From positions 1 through 64,000 of the forward strand of contig JADLDI010000057.1 in the NCBI GenBank assembly GCA_020846745.1: 64,000 bases of DNA, given 5' to 3'. The stretch comes from Bryobacterales bacterium (GTDB lineage: Bacteria; Acidobacteriota; Terriglobia; Bryobacterales; Bryobacteraceae). The notes under the pieces were generated by a model. That model ran no database searches. It was given only the letters and a program-made list of their open reading frames with translations, and was not told where the DNA came from. A program made the position numbers and the translations under genes. Numbering within the stretch: position 1 is the first letter of the stretch; every line of letters starts with the position of its first letter. Positions 1 to 9,741 of this stretch are shown here, one piece after another.

Positions 1-670
1 CTTGGAGGGCGGTCTGGTAGCCGATTTTGGCGTACTGGCTGATGAGGAAGTTGACGGAGATATCGAGGTTGGCAGCGTCGTCGCGGATTTCGGCGGCTAC
101 GGACGGGGGGAAGTGGGTGAGGATGTCTTCGGAGGGCGCGGCACTCGCTTGCGGTCGCGGTTCCGTTTCCGGAGAGGTGCGAGGTGGGGGAGTTCGTTTC
201 GCAAAGCGTTGAATTTTAAGGGCGTCGGCGAGGGGGAGCGACGGACGGGGGGCGTCCGGATGGGCTTCTATTAGCTGGCAGATGCGGTTCGTTTGGGAAT
301 CTTTGAGTTGTTTGTAGGCGCGGTTGAACGAACCTTCGAAGCGGATGTAGTAGCGCGAGTAGAGTTCGGCCTCTTTTGGGGTGGGGGGGTGGGTGATGGG
401 GTCGCGGCCATCGGAGCGGTCGTAGAGTTCGTTTTGGAAATCGAGCGCACGGAGCATGTTACAGCGGGCGGTGACGAGTTTGTCGAAGAAGATTTCTTCC
501 AAGGGGCCATCGGGGTGGCACTGGGCGTGGAGTTCGTTTCGCAAACTGTTGAAAACAGGACGGAGGTCGGCGGGGATGGACTCGGCCGACAGTCCATGCT
601 TGCGCGCATTTTGGGAGGATTTGGCTTTGCCTTCTTCGGTGCGGGGTCCTGTGCTGAGGTTTGCAGACAT
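1..670 (-). CDS. Uncharacterised 'STGPRTEEGKAKSSQNARKHGL' protein, cassette copy A (truncated by left window edge)
   Basis: ATG at 670 on the minus strand (MSANLSTGPRTEEGKAKSSQNARKHGL...), open to the window edge; near-identical to the 55228-55962 protein. Confidence 0.8.
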   Translation of the reverse strand, partial: MSANLSTGPRTEEGKAKSSQNARKHGLSAESIPADLRPVFNSLRNELHAQCHPDGPLEEIFFDKLVTARCNMLRALDFQNELYDRSDGRDPITHPPTPKEAELYSRYYIRFEGSFNRAYKQLKDSQTNRICQLIEAHPDAPRPSLPLADALKIQRFAKRTPPPRTSPETEPRPQASAAPSEDILTHFPPSVAAEIRDDAANLDISVNFLISQYAKIGYQTALQ

Positions 671-775
671 CTGAGTAGTACTCCTTGTGGGGAAATCTTT
701 GAATCGGCCGCCGATTAACGCGGATTTAACGCCGATGGGTCGGGGGCGCGGCGGCCAGCGACCGGAGGTAGTGCG

Positions 776-807
776 AAAAAAAAGACCGCGCGATGGCGGT
801 CCTTTTT
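776..807. terminator. Intrinsic-terminator-like hairpin, cassette copy A
   Basis: aaaaaaaagaccgcgcgatggcggtccttttt: GC stem flanked by A and T runs. Confidence 0.7.
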
Positions 808-849
808 GGTTTGTTTGGTGGGTGGACACACGTCCACGACCACGGGTCA

Positions 850-878
850 AGTGTACCAACGATCCAAGCGGAATACAA
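850..878 (-). promoter_or_regulatory. Candidate promoter, cassette copy A (minus strand TTGTAT-N17-TACACT)
   Basis: Plus strand AGTGTA at 850-855 and ATACAA at 873-878; same 17 nt spacing in copies B and C. Confidence 0.5.
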
Positions 879-1143
879 GAGGGATTGCGTGAAAAAGTTG
901 TTCGCAGGAGTATTTCGCAGAAATGGGGAAGAGATTAATTTTAGATTAACAGAGTTGATAGTCCTTGATGAAGGAGGGTAGTGTTCAGAAGCAGGTGGCA
1001 TGAATGGTGAAGTTACCAGTAGAAGACGCGTCACGGTCTGGATTTGAGAGGACTTCATCAGGTGCTCGGCCCGGTTCAAATAGGGTTGCGTTCCAGATTG
1101 ACTCCGGGGACGGTGCGGAGCGGATTATCGATTTGGTGTCGCG

Positions 1144-3402
1144 ATGAGGATTGCGAGTTGTCGGCTGCTCGGTTGCTTGCTGGCCGTATCGTTTGGTGTG
1201 GAAGGGGCGGAGCGGAAGTTTACGTATTCGGTGCGGCCGGGGGGAGGAGGGCCGCGGACGAGGTATGACGTCACGGGTGGGGGGATTGCGGTGGACGGGT
1301 TGGGGCAGGCGCATGTTTTGTTTCAGTCGTCGGCGGTAATGAAGATGAATGTGGCGGGGAATGCGGCGCTGTACACGACGTATATTCCGGGGGCGTATGA
1401 GATGGGGGCGATTGCGCTGGACGCACAGGGGAACGCATATGTGACGGGGTTGGCATGGATGCGCGGCGGGTTTAAGGCGACGACGCGGTTGCCGGGAGGA
1501 GAGGACGGGGACTTAGACGGGATATTTGTGGTGAAGTTGGATGCGGCAGGGCGGACGGTGTATTCGTTGCTGTTGAGTACGACGCCGTTCCGGTCCAGCA
1601 GCGGCGCCAATCTATACACTACTGAAGGAGGAAATGCGATCGCGGTAGATGCGGAGGGGAACGCATATGTAGGGGGAGTCACGATGAGAGGGATTGCGAC
1701 GACGCCGGGGGCGTATCAGGCGTCGCGGCCGGAGGAGGGCACATGCTATACGAATGGGCCGGGGGAGTGCACGAACGGGGTTGTGGCAAAGATCAATGCG
1801 GCCGGGACGGGACTGGTGTGGGGGACGTATTTGGGAGGCAGCAGGTTGGATGGCGTCAAATCATTGGCTGTGGACAAGGCAGGGGCGGTGTACGTGGGGG
1901 GCTACACGACGTCGGCGAACTTTCCGGTGACGGCTGGGGCGCTACGGACGGTGTTCAGCTCGACTGCCGATCACCCGGAACCGTATCGGGACGGGTTTTT
2001 GGTGAAGCTGAGCCCGGATGGGCGCAGATTGGAGTATGGGACGCTGGTAGGCGGGGCGTCTCCGGACGAGGTGCGCGGGGTGGCGGTGGACGGGGCGGGG
2101 CGAGCACATCTGGTGGGGTACACCAGTTCACCGGAGTTTCCGCTGAAAAATGAGATGCAGAATGAGCCGTTTTGGTCGGCTGGAGGACCTGCGCCCGATC
2201 CGAAAGCGTTTCTGACGATCGTAGACGCGGCAGGGCGGCTGGAGTTCTCGACGTTTTTTGGACCGTGGCAAGGGACGGAGGCCAGCACGGTGATGCTGGG
2301 GCGGGACGGGAGTGTGTACCTTGGCGGGTCCACGGAAAGTTCGGACTTGCCGGTGGTGGAGGCGCCGCAACCGTCGTTCCGGGCGGGGAGTTGCAGGCTG
2401 ACATCGCGCCTTGAGTCGCCATGCCTCGGGGGATATTTCGCGCGGATTCGTCCCGACTTGGGCAGGCTGGTTTTCTCAACGTTTGTGGGCGTTTACGGGC
2501 CTGGTAACGATAGGGGCTGGACGGAGAAAGGCAACCAGTTCGACTATGTGCGCGGGTTGGCGCTGGGGCCGAATGGAGCCGTCTTTGCGACCGGGTATGC
2601 TCTCGGCCCGTTTCCAGCGGTTGGTGCGTTCGGAACGAATACTGGCGCGACATTTGTGACGCGGATGGAGAGCGTGGGCGAGGTGCAAGCGAACGCGATT
2701 CCGCCGGTGTTTACGCGGGAGAGCGTGGTGATGGCGCCGAGCGGGGCGCCGAGCGTGATGCGTGGCTCGTGGGTATCGATATACGGGCGCAACTTTCTGC
2801 CGCGGGGCGGGACGGTATTGGCCGAGACGCTGCCGCTGCCGACGGAACTAGCGGGAGTATCGGTTAGCTTCAACGGGCACGCGGGGCGGATACTTTCGAT
2901 CTCGTCGACCAGCGAATGGGATCAGATCAATGTACAGGTGCCGTGGGATATTGATGGACGCTCCCGAGCGGCGGTGGTGGTGAGCCGGGAGGGAGTCGCA
3001 TCGTATGTGACCTATGTGACAAACCGGTTTCGGCTCCCGGAGGTGTTTCGCATGAACGGAAGCGAGGCACTGGTGTTTCGAGCCGCAGATTACTCGTTAG
3101 TAACTCAACAGCGTCCAGCCGCCGGAGGGGAGGTGCTGGTCCTTTACGCGACGGGGCTAGGGCCAGTCTCGCCAGCAGTGGCAGACGGCGCTCCATCGCC
3201 GCTCAGCCCTCTTTCGCTGCCGACAATCCCGGATAACGTGGTTACGGTGAATGGGAGAATAGTCACCCCGCTGTTTATCGGGCTTGCACCCGGGTTGATA
3301 GGGATTTTTCAAGTAAATTTCATTTTGCCCGCGGATATTCCAAAGGGCGAGAACGAGATTGGTATGCGGTTCGGGACCCCCGCGAAAATCTGGGTCCAGT
3401 AA
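1144..3402 (+). CDS. Secreted SBBP-type beta-propeller repeat protein with TIGR03437-like C-terminal domain
   Basis: 752 aa; signal peptide; repeated 'AVDAEGNAYVGG'-type blades; C-term 'GSWVSIYGRNFLPRGG...QINVQVPWDIDG...VLYATGLGPVSPAVADG'. Confidence 0.85.
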   Translation: MRIASCRLLGCLLAVSFGVEGAERKFTYSVRPGGGGPRTRYDVTGGGIAVDGLGQAHVLFQSSAVMKMNVAGNAALYTTYIPGAYEMGAIALDAQGNAYVTGLAWMRGGFKATTRLPGGEDGDLDGIFVVKLDAAGRTVYSLLLSTTPFRSSSGANLYTTEGGNAIAVDAEGNAYVGGVTMRGIATTPGAYQASRPEEGTCYTNGPGECTNGVVAKINAAGTGLVWGTYLGGSRLDGVKSLAVDKAGAVYVGGYTTSANFPVTAGALRTVFSSTADHPEPYRDGFLVKLSPDGRRLEYGTLVGGASPDEVRGVAVDGAGRAHLVGYTSSPEFPLKNEMQNEPFWSAGGPAPDPKAFLTIVDAAGRLEFSTFFGPWQGTEASTVMLGRDGSVYLGGSTESSDLPVVEAPQPSFRAGSCRLTSRLESPCLGGYFARIRPDLGRLVFSTFVGVYGPGNDRGWTEKGNQFDYVRGLALGPNGAVFATGYALGPFPAVGAFGTNTGATFVTRMESVGEVQANAIPPVFTRESVVMAPSGAPSVMRGSWVSIYGRNFLPRGGTVLAETLPLPTELAGVSVSFNGHAGRILSISSTSEWDQINVQVPWDIDGRSRAAVVVSREGVASYVTYVTNRFRLPEVFRMNGSEALVFRAADYSLVTQQRPAAGGEVLVLYATGLGPVSPAVADGAPSPLSPLSLPTIPDNVVTVNGRIVTPLFIGLAPGLIGIFQVNFILPADIPKGENEIGMRFGTPAKIWVQ

Positions 3403-3434
3403 CAGAAAGCTCTTCCAAGGATCGGAGAATCTCA

Positions 3435-6431
3435 GTGAAACGCTATTCGTGTATCTGTTCGGTATTGCTGGCAGGAATGGGCGCGGTCTATTTCCCGTTG
3501 CCAGTGACGGCGAGCGGGGTAGGGCCGGCACTGCTGGAGATCAATTTAGGGGTCGTGCCCATCGATAAGTACTTTGATGCTAACAATGACCGGGGTAATC
3601 CGATATTACCAGCGTGCCGCGATAACAACGGAGTGACGCAGACCAAGTGGACGATTCAGGAATGCTACGCGTGGATCATCTCGGAGAACGGCAAAGTGGG
3701 GAATTACCGGTCGCAGGGGGTGACTGGCGTGCGATTCATGTACACACTTGGGGGCGGATTTTTCAGCACAGCGTTTGACGATAACGGGCTGGTGAGGTCG
3801 GGTTGGCGAACGAACATGAAACAGTTTCTGCATGACTTGAAGAGCTATGGGATTGAGCGAGTAAGTCCGTCGCCGATGGCGCTTGTGGGTTGGGGCGTAA
3901 ATGAAAGCCAGCACCCAAACTTTGTCGATCACGCCAGTAATCCGGTTATTATCGGGACGTTAGGACACCGTTTGAAGTTTGTGAAGTGGTTAAATTTCGG
4001 ATTCATCGATGGCCAGTATTGCCAGGGACAAGCACGTTGTGACGATTGGTTGTGGGACGGCCTGGAGTCGAATCAAGCTTACAACAGTTCACCAGCAAAC
4101 CCGAACTTCTGGGGGTGGTACGACGATGCGACGCTAGGTTTCGGGAATCTGCAGCAGAAGTACTTGTTAGGGGTGATTAATACGGTGCTGTATGAGGCGA
4201 GCCAGGAGAATCTAATAGTGGCCGACCTGGACATCGAAAACGAAGTGATGATGTCACGCGGAACGGTGTTGGCGAGACTGTATTACGACAACAAAGCCGG
4301 CGTACACCTGTACGGCAAACTCCGGGAGATGATGACGAAATGGGGATTTGGTGCAGGACGGGTGGGCGTCTCGGTGGTGGCGGACCGGCCTTCCAAGGTG
4401 GAGGCCGTCGACTGCGATACGGATTTTGAACTGTACCCCGGGGGGCCGAAGGATAAGGCGACGCTACTGAATCTGTCGTCGTTGGATGCAGCGATCGGCG
4501 GGCGGCATTTCGGGATGCCCAGGTACATTGAGCGTCCGAACGGGTTGGCATGCAAGGGCGATAACACCTGCGAGCCGGGTAACGATGGATGCCGGTATGG
4601 CGACATGCCGACGATTGCGGCCCCCGAGTCGCTTCCGGCGCCAGACGTGATTGATATCCATTCGCACGTGTGCGTGGAGAACGCGCTGGGCGCTTGCGAC
4701 GATACATTTCTAAAGACGCAGAGCTATCCGGAGAATTTGTATAACGCGGTCTGGAAGTTTCTCACGGATCGAGGCCGGACAGACACATATGTAGTGTTCG
4801 GCGAAACGAATACGAACCAGACGAGGAACTGCGATCATTCAACTCCCTTGCAAGCGTATTGGAATGTGAAGGGATTTCTGGCGAGCAACCTGTATCAGAA
4901 CCGGCCGGGCAGCGCAGGCGCGAAGACGGTGATGCGGCCATGGGGGAATATATCGTCGCAGGATGGATGTTATGAAGCGCCGAATCCGTTGACGCCGTAT
5001 GCATCGACAGGTCCGCCGACGGCGGTGTCGGTAAGCCCGGTGGAGAGTTTGCACGCGCCGTTGACGTTTCGGTTCATTGACTCGGATGGGTACGCGGATA
5101 TGCAGAGCGCGGAGGTGAACATTACGCAAGGGGCAGAGCGGGCAGACGCGGGGGCTTGCTGGGTACGGTACACGCGGGCGACGGACATGTTTTATTTGAG
5201 GAACGACACGGGGACCGGATGGTTGGGGCCGATCAGTCCGGGATCGGCGGGGAATGTGAGCAATTCGCAGTGTATGGTGACCGGCGCCGGGCTGCAGGCA
5301 ACGGGTTCCGGGAACGAATTGAGCCTGACGATTCCGTACTGGTTTGGCGCGAACTTCCGGGGGACGAAGACGGTGCACATGCGGACGGCAGACGGGCAGT
5401 TGACGACGGAGTGGGGGCGGCGCGGTTTTGTGGAAGGCGACCCGACGGTGGTGTTTAAGTCGGCGTGGAATGACGGGTATTATGCAGGGGATTACGGTCC
5501 GCTGAACGAAGGGGATCTCCAGTATACGTTCACGGCCGTGCCGTTTTCGTTAGATACGAATGGGAGTTGGCCTTCGGCATCGCAGACAAGAAATGGGGAT
5601 ACGTTTGTAGCAGTGGCGGATCAGACTGGGCGGGTTTGGGGGAATATTTACCGGAGGGCGACACGATCGTGGGATGTGTGGCGGATGGCGCCGACGAGTT
5701 TTACGGCGGGCAAACCGAGCATAGTGGGGGTGAGTTCGACGGAGGCGGTGGTGTTCGCGCGCCGAGTGACGGGTGGAAGTGGTCTGTTTTCGATCTCCTT
5801 TTCAACGGGAATGGGGTTCGGGAACTGGATTGATCGCGGGGGCTTGTGGGCCGGCGATCCGGCCGCGGCGGGCAATGGGGATGGCAGCCAGGTGAGGGTG
5901 GCGATCAAGGATACATACAACGGGATCTGGGTGGGGACGCTAACGAACGGATCTACGTGGACGTGGTTTGGCCAGGGTGGGATTGTGAATGGCGAGCCTT
6001 CCGTGGCAATGACACCGGCGGGTACGTTCAACGTGGCAATGCGTGCGTGGGCCAATGGTTCGAACCTGGGGATTGGCTATATGCTGGTTTTGGGCAAAGA
6101 CCAAGGCGTTGGGTCGTGGAAGCAGATTGGTGGGGTATGGAGCGCGGACCTTGTCGCTGGAGCGGATGCGTATGGGGAGACGGTCCGGGTGGCGGGAATC
6201 GACGAGTGGGGCGGCATTTGGGCGGGAGAGGGCGGCTATGACGGGGCATGGTTCAGTTGGGGGTACAAGGCGGGCGTGCTGGCAAGGGTGAGCGCAGCGC
6301 AGGCGAGTGGCCGATTTACGTTATACGGGGCCGATAGTTGGAATGGGACGTATCGGTTGAATTTGGAAAAGGATGTGTGGAGCGGTCCACATGGGTTGGC
6401 GAGCGGGAACCCGGCGGCTACGGGCAGGTGA
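3435..6431 (+). CDS. Large secreted protein; putative TIM-barrel-like N-terminal part and C-terminal PLL-like beta-propeller repeats
   Basis: 998 aa, GTG start, signal peptide; C-terminal repeats with Trp/Gly patterns (GGLWAGDPAAAGNGDGSQVRVAIKDTYNGIWVG; GGVWSADLVAGADAYGETVRVAGIDEWGGIWAG). Confidence 0.6.
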   Translation: MKRYSCICSVLLAGMGAVYFPLPVTASGVGPALLEINLGVVPIDKYFDANNDRGNPILPACRDNNGVTQTKWTIQECYAWIISENGKVGNYRSQGVTGVRFMYTLGGGFFSTAFDDNGLVRSGWRTNMKQFLHDLKSYGIERVSPSPMALVGWGVNESQHPNFVDHASNPVIIGTLGHRLKFVKWLNFGFIDGQYCQGQARCDDWLWDGLESNQAYNSSPANPNFWGWYDDATLGFGNLQQKYLLGVINTVLYEASQENLIVADLDIENEVMMSRGTVLARLYYDNKAGVHLYGKLREMMTKWGFGAGRVGVSVVADRPSKVEAVDCDTDFELYPGGPKDKATLLNLSSLDAAIGGRHFGMPRYIERPNGLACKGDNTCEPGNDGCRYGDMPTIAAPESLPAPDVIDIHSHVCVENALGACDDTFLKTQSYPENLYNAVWKFLTDRGRTDTYVVFGETNTNQTRNCDHSTPLQAYWNVKGFLASNLYQNRPGSAGAKTVMRPWGNISSQDGCYEAPNPLTPYASTGPPTAVSVSPVESLHAPLTFRFIDSDGYADMQSAEVNITQGAERADAGACWVRYTRATDMFYLRNDTGTGWLGPISPGSAGNVSNSQCMVTGAGLQATGSGNELSLTIPYWFGANFRGTKTVHMRTADGQLTTEWGRRGFVEGDPTVVFKSAWNDGYYAGDYGPLNEGDLQYTFTAVPFSLDTNGSWPSASQTRNGDTFVAVADQTGRVWGNIYRRATRSWDVWRMAPTSFTAGKPSIVGVSSTEAVVFARRVTGGSGLFSISFSTGMGFGNWIDRGGLWAGDPAAAGNGDGSQVRVAIKDTYNGIWVGTLTNGSTWTWFGQGGIVNGEPSVAMTPAGTFNVAMRAWANGSNLGIGYMLVLGKDQGVGSWKQIGGVWSADLVAGADAYGETVRVAGIDEWGGIWAGEGGYDGAWFSWGYKAGVLARVSAAQASGRFTLYGADSWNGTYRLNLEKDVWSGPHGLASGNPAATGR

Positions 6432-6529
6432 GACTCGAATTCAGGTGGGTGAGAAAGGTTGGGCGCGCGGCACATGCCGGTTGGTGGAAGAGGGCAAGGG
6501 CTTTCGACTTAAAACGAAACGCCCGGCGA

Positions 6530-6705
6530 AATTTCGGAATCGGCCGCGGATTAACGCCGATGGGCCGGGGCGCGACGGCTTCCGACCGGAGGTAGTGCGA
6601 AAAAAAAAGGACCGCGCGATGGCGGTCCTTTTTGATTTGTTTGGTGGGTGGACACACATCCACCCACCGGTCAAGTGTACCAGCAATGCCAGTGGAATAC
6701 AAGAA
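6530..6705 (-). repeat. Solo copy B of the leader cassette (promoter, two hairpins), no downstream gene
   Basis: Aligns with copies A and C from 'gccgatt..' to 'ggaatacaaga'; hairpin gaccgcgcgatggcggtc at ~6608-6629. Confidence 0.8.
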
Positions 6706-6751
6706 CCGATGTCATTCTACGTCGCGCAGGCGGTCGGCGATAGCCGGGGGG

Positions 6752-7300
6752 TCAATCCTTCTTCCCCGGGCCTTTCTTTGCGCGATCGTTGCTGAAATTC
6801 ATCTGCGGAATCCCGAACTTGCCGCCCAAGTCGCGCAATCGCGCCGGGTCGATCGAGCCTACGATGTTCACCACCGTCAACTGCTTCGGCTCGGCGGCAA
6901 CCACCACCAATCCTTCAATCAGTTTGCCGTTCGTCTTCAGATACACACCCGCGTTTTCGCGCTCCCCTTCGACGTTCACCAGCCGTTGCCACGCCGGCGC
7001 GGAGACGATGCTGCGGATGCGATTCACGTCGTCGGCCGAGTACTCGCCCGGCTTATTAAACTCGTAGCTGCGGACGTAAATGCCCTTGATCCCGGAAACC
7101 AACTGGCGGACGTTCGCCTCATCTTCCTTGTTGTCGTCCAGGAAGCGCGAGGCCAGATCGAGCAGCGCGCCCTCCAGGTTCACCTCTACCTTTTCCTTGG
7201 CCTTCGGAGCCAGCCGGTTCAACTGCTCGAGCGGGATACTCTGCGCAGCGGTAATCGTGACTGTAGCGAACGCAGAAAGAACGACTTGGGTCCATTTCAT
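6752..7300 (-). CDS. DUF4252-like secreted protein
   Basis: 182 aa, signal peptide; 'EGALLDLASRFL..VRQLVSGIKGIYVRSYEFNKPGEYSADDVNRIR'. Confidence 0.75.
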   Translation of the reverse strand: MKWTQVVLSAFATVTITAAQSIPLEQLNRLAPKAKEKVEVNLEGALLDLASRFLDDNKEDEANVRQLVSGIKGIYVRSYEFNKPGEYSADDVNRIRSIVSAPAWQRLVNVEGERENAGVYLKTNGKLIEGLVVVAAEPKQLTVVNIVGSIDPARLRDLGGKFGIPQMNFSNDRAKKGPGKKD

Positions 7301-7605
7301 GGCAGACTCCTTCGATTCAATTCAGTAACCTTGTTTCGTGCGACGTCCAACTTTTCGGCGGTGATCTCGAGGGCGAGCATCAACTGCTGTTTTGCCCGCT
7401 GCCCCTGCCGATACCGGTACGCCTCGACCGATCCGACTGTAACCACCACCAGCGATGCCGCCAGTGCCAATAGCCGTGGCCAGTGTTGCGGGGCACTCCG
7501 CCGCGGTGCGGGCGACGGCAACCGGCTCAGCACACGATCCGCAAAGCCCGGGGGCGGTTCTCGCCGCCTGAAGGTGGATTTCAAAAGGCCGTCAAATTCG
7601 TTCAT
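7297..7605 (-). CDS. Small single-pass membrane protein, possibly anti-sigma factor
   Basis: 102 aa, one TM segment, overlaps the sigma factor stop codon. Confidence 0.6.
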   Translation of the reverse strand: MNEFDGLLKSTFRRREPPPGFADRVLSRLPSPAPRRSAPQHWPRLLALAASLVVVTVGSVEAYRYRQGQRAKQQLMLALEITAEKLDVARNKVTELNRRSLP

Positions 7606-8135
7606 TGGCTCACCCCCTTGACGGCGTGCCGCTCCAGGCGGGTACGCAACGACGCCAGGGCCCGGTGCAGACTGCTTTTTACGGTTCCCACCGGCATGTT
7701 CATCACTTCAGCGATCTCTGCCGGTTCCAGATCTTCCTGGTAGCGTAACAACACCACGGCCCGCGCGCGCTCGGGCAGCGCTCGCACCATCCGGCGGAGC
7801 AAGTCGCCCAGAAACGGATCGGCCTCGCGATCGCGTGCCGCCGGTTCGGGCGTATCCGCCAGATACACGCTCGGGCGGATTCTCAACCGCCGGCTTTGGT
7901 CCACGCAACGGTGGGTCGTGGTCTTCCGCAACCACCGCACCAGGTGCGCTTCCGATTCGATATCGCTCAGCGACCGGTAGAGGTGAAGGAAAACGTCCTG
8001 CGATAGTTCTTCGGCCAGTGCGCCGTTTCGCAAAAAATGGCAGGCCAGCGAGTACACCATCGATTCGTACCGCTTCACCAGCAGCCCGAAAGCCGTCCGG
8101 TCGCCACTCTGCGCTTGCTGGAGTATCGCCTCCAT
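7602..8135 (-). CDS. ECF-family RNA polymerase sigma factor
   Basis: 'ERYESMVYSLACHFLRNGALAEELSQDVFLHLYRSL' region 2 and 'PAEIAEVMNMPVGTVKSSLHRALASLR' region 4. Confidence 0.9.
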   Translation of the reverse strand: MEAILQQAQSGDRTAFGLLVKRYESMVYSLACHFLRNGALAEELSQDVFLHLYRSLSDIESEAHLVRWLRKTTTHRCVDQSRRLRIRPSVYLADTPEPAARDREADPFLGDLLRRMVRALPERARAVVLLRYQEDLEPAEIAEVMNMPVGTVKSSLHRALASLRTRLERHAVKGVSQ

Positions 8136-8253
8136 TGGTTTGTCGGAAAGTAATACGCGCGAGCGCCGCTCAAGTTCGCAAAATCTTTCCGAAGCCGTAA
8201 GAGATTATCTTCTCTTTATCTTTGCCGTTTCATTCAGTACTATCCTAGGCTCT

Positions 8254-9741
8254 GTGAAGCCACTGCCGATCGCAATGCTTGTGATGGGGGTCGTGGCGTG
8301 CTCGCAATTGCGCCGTCCGCCCACCGCACTCGACAAGCTGAAGCCCTGCACGAGCGACGAAGGTCCCACCGACGCCTACTGCGGAAAGCTCGAGGTGTTT
8401 GAAAACCGCGCAAGCAATACCGGACGGAAGATCGCCCTCAAGATCGTACTGCTGCCCGGCCTGAGCCGCAACACGACAACGGACCCGCTCTTCTATCTTG
8501 CCGGCGGACCGGGCACGGGCGCCGCCAAAATGGCTCGGAACATCAAAGAGCTGTTCCGTGACATTCAAACTGAACGCGACATTGTGCTCGTCGACCAGCG
8601 CGGTACCGGCGATTCGGCCCCTTTGGCCTGCAAGTTCGACGACGATATTGCACCCGGAACGGCGGAAGAGACTTTCTTTCTGAACAAGCTGAAGAAGTGC
8701 CTCGACGACTACAAGGCCGATGTCCGGCAATACACCACCTCCATCGCCATGGACGATCTGGACGAAGTTCGTGCTTATCTCGGCTATAGCAAGATCAACA
8801 TCTACGGCGGGTCGTATGGAACCCGGGCGGGTATCGAGTATGTGCGCCGTCACGGCGGCCACGTTCGCAGTATCGTGCTGGATGGCGTTGCCCCGCCGGA
8901 CATGAAATTGCCGCTCTACATGGCTCGCGACGGCCAGCGCGCGATGGACCTGCTGATTCGCGATTGCGAACAGGACAAGGCCTGCAACGAGCGCTTCCCG
9001 AAACTGCGCGACCGTGTGCGGAGGATCTTTACCCGCCTGCAAGCGAAGCCCGAAAAGATAAAGCTCGCGCACCCGCGCACGGGCAAGGAACAGGAGATTG
9101 AAGTGAAGGCCCCGAACATCGCGGCGATCCTGTTCACGGCGTTCTACAACAGCCCGGCTACGTCTCTGTTGCCGCTGCTGCTTGAACGCGCCGAAAACGG
9201 AGATTATCGTGGACTGTTCGCCCTGGGCACGACAAGCGAATCGATCAGCGAGATGATGAGCCATGGCATGCATTTCTCTGTTGTATGCGCGGAAGACGCT
9301 CCCCTGGTGGACAACGCGGAAATTGCGAAAGAGACCAGCGGAACTTTCATGGGCGATGCGATGGCCAAACTCCGGCTGAAGCCCTGTGAATACTGGCCGC
9401 GGAACCCTGTCGACCCCGCCTTTTACAAGCCTTTCGCGAGCGATGTTCCCGCCCTGATTCTTTCCGGAGAGATCGACCCCGTCACCCCGCCCGTTTGGGG
9501 CGAGCAGATCGCCCGCCAATGGAAGAATTCAAAGCACCTGGTTGTGCCAGGCGTCGGACACGGCACCGTCACCAGCGGTTGTGTCATGCGAATCATGACC
9601 CGGTTTATCAAAGCGGGCACTTTCGGCGCGATCGATACGTCGTGCCTGGCCCGTGTCCACCGGCCGCCGTTCTTCCTCGGACCCGCTGGACCGAACCCCG
9701 AAACGCCAACCGCTACCAGAGCGGCAGGAGGCGCCCAATGA
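8254..9741 (+). CDS. Alpha/beta hydrolase, S33/TAP-like, probable lipoprotein
   Basis: GTG start giving lipobox 'VVAC'; 'GGPGTG', nucleophile 'YGGSYGTRAG', C-term 'SGEIDPVTPPVWGE' and 'GHGTVTSGC'. Confidence 0.85.
   Translation: MKPLPIAMLVMGVVACSQLRRPPTALDKLKPCTSDEGPTDAYCGKLEVFENRASNTGRKIALKIVLLPGLSRNTTTDPLFYLAGGPGTGAAKMARNIKELFRDIQTERDIVLVDQRGTGDSAPLACKFDDDIAPGTAEETFFLNKLKKCLDDYKADVRQYTTSIAMDDLDEVRAYLGYSKINIYGGSYGTRAGIEYVRRHGGHVRSIVLDGVAPPDMKLPLYMARDGQRAMDLLIRDCEQDKACNERFPKLRDRVRRIFTRLQAKPEKIKLAHPRTGKEQEIEVKAPNIAAILFTAFYNSPATSLLPLLLERAENGDYRGLFALGTTSESISEMMSHGMHFSVVCAEDAPLVDNAEIAKETSGTFMGDAMAKLRLKPCEYWPRNPVDPAFYKPFASDVPALILSGEIDPVTPPVWGEQIARQWKNSKHLVVPGVGHGTVTSGCVMRIMTRFIKAGTFGAIDTSCLARVHRPPFFLGPAGPNPETPTATRAAGGAQ

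Noticed and set aside
6430-6760. dif/XerCD site at the skew switch
   Set aside because: No 28-mer resembling a dif consensus was seen on either strand.
8245-9519. 424 aa minus-strand ORF
   Set aside because: Antisense to the S33 hydrolase gene, with no protein-like motifs.
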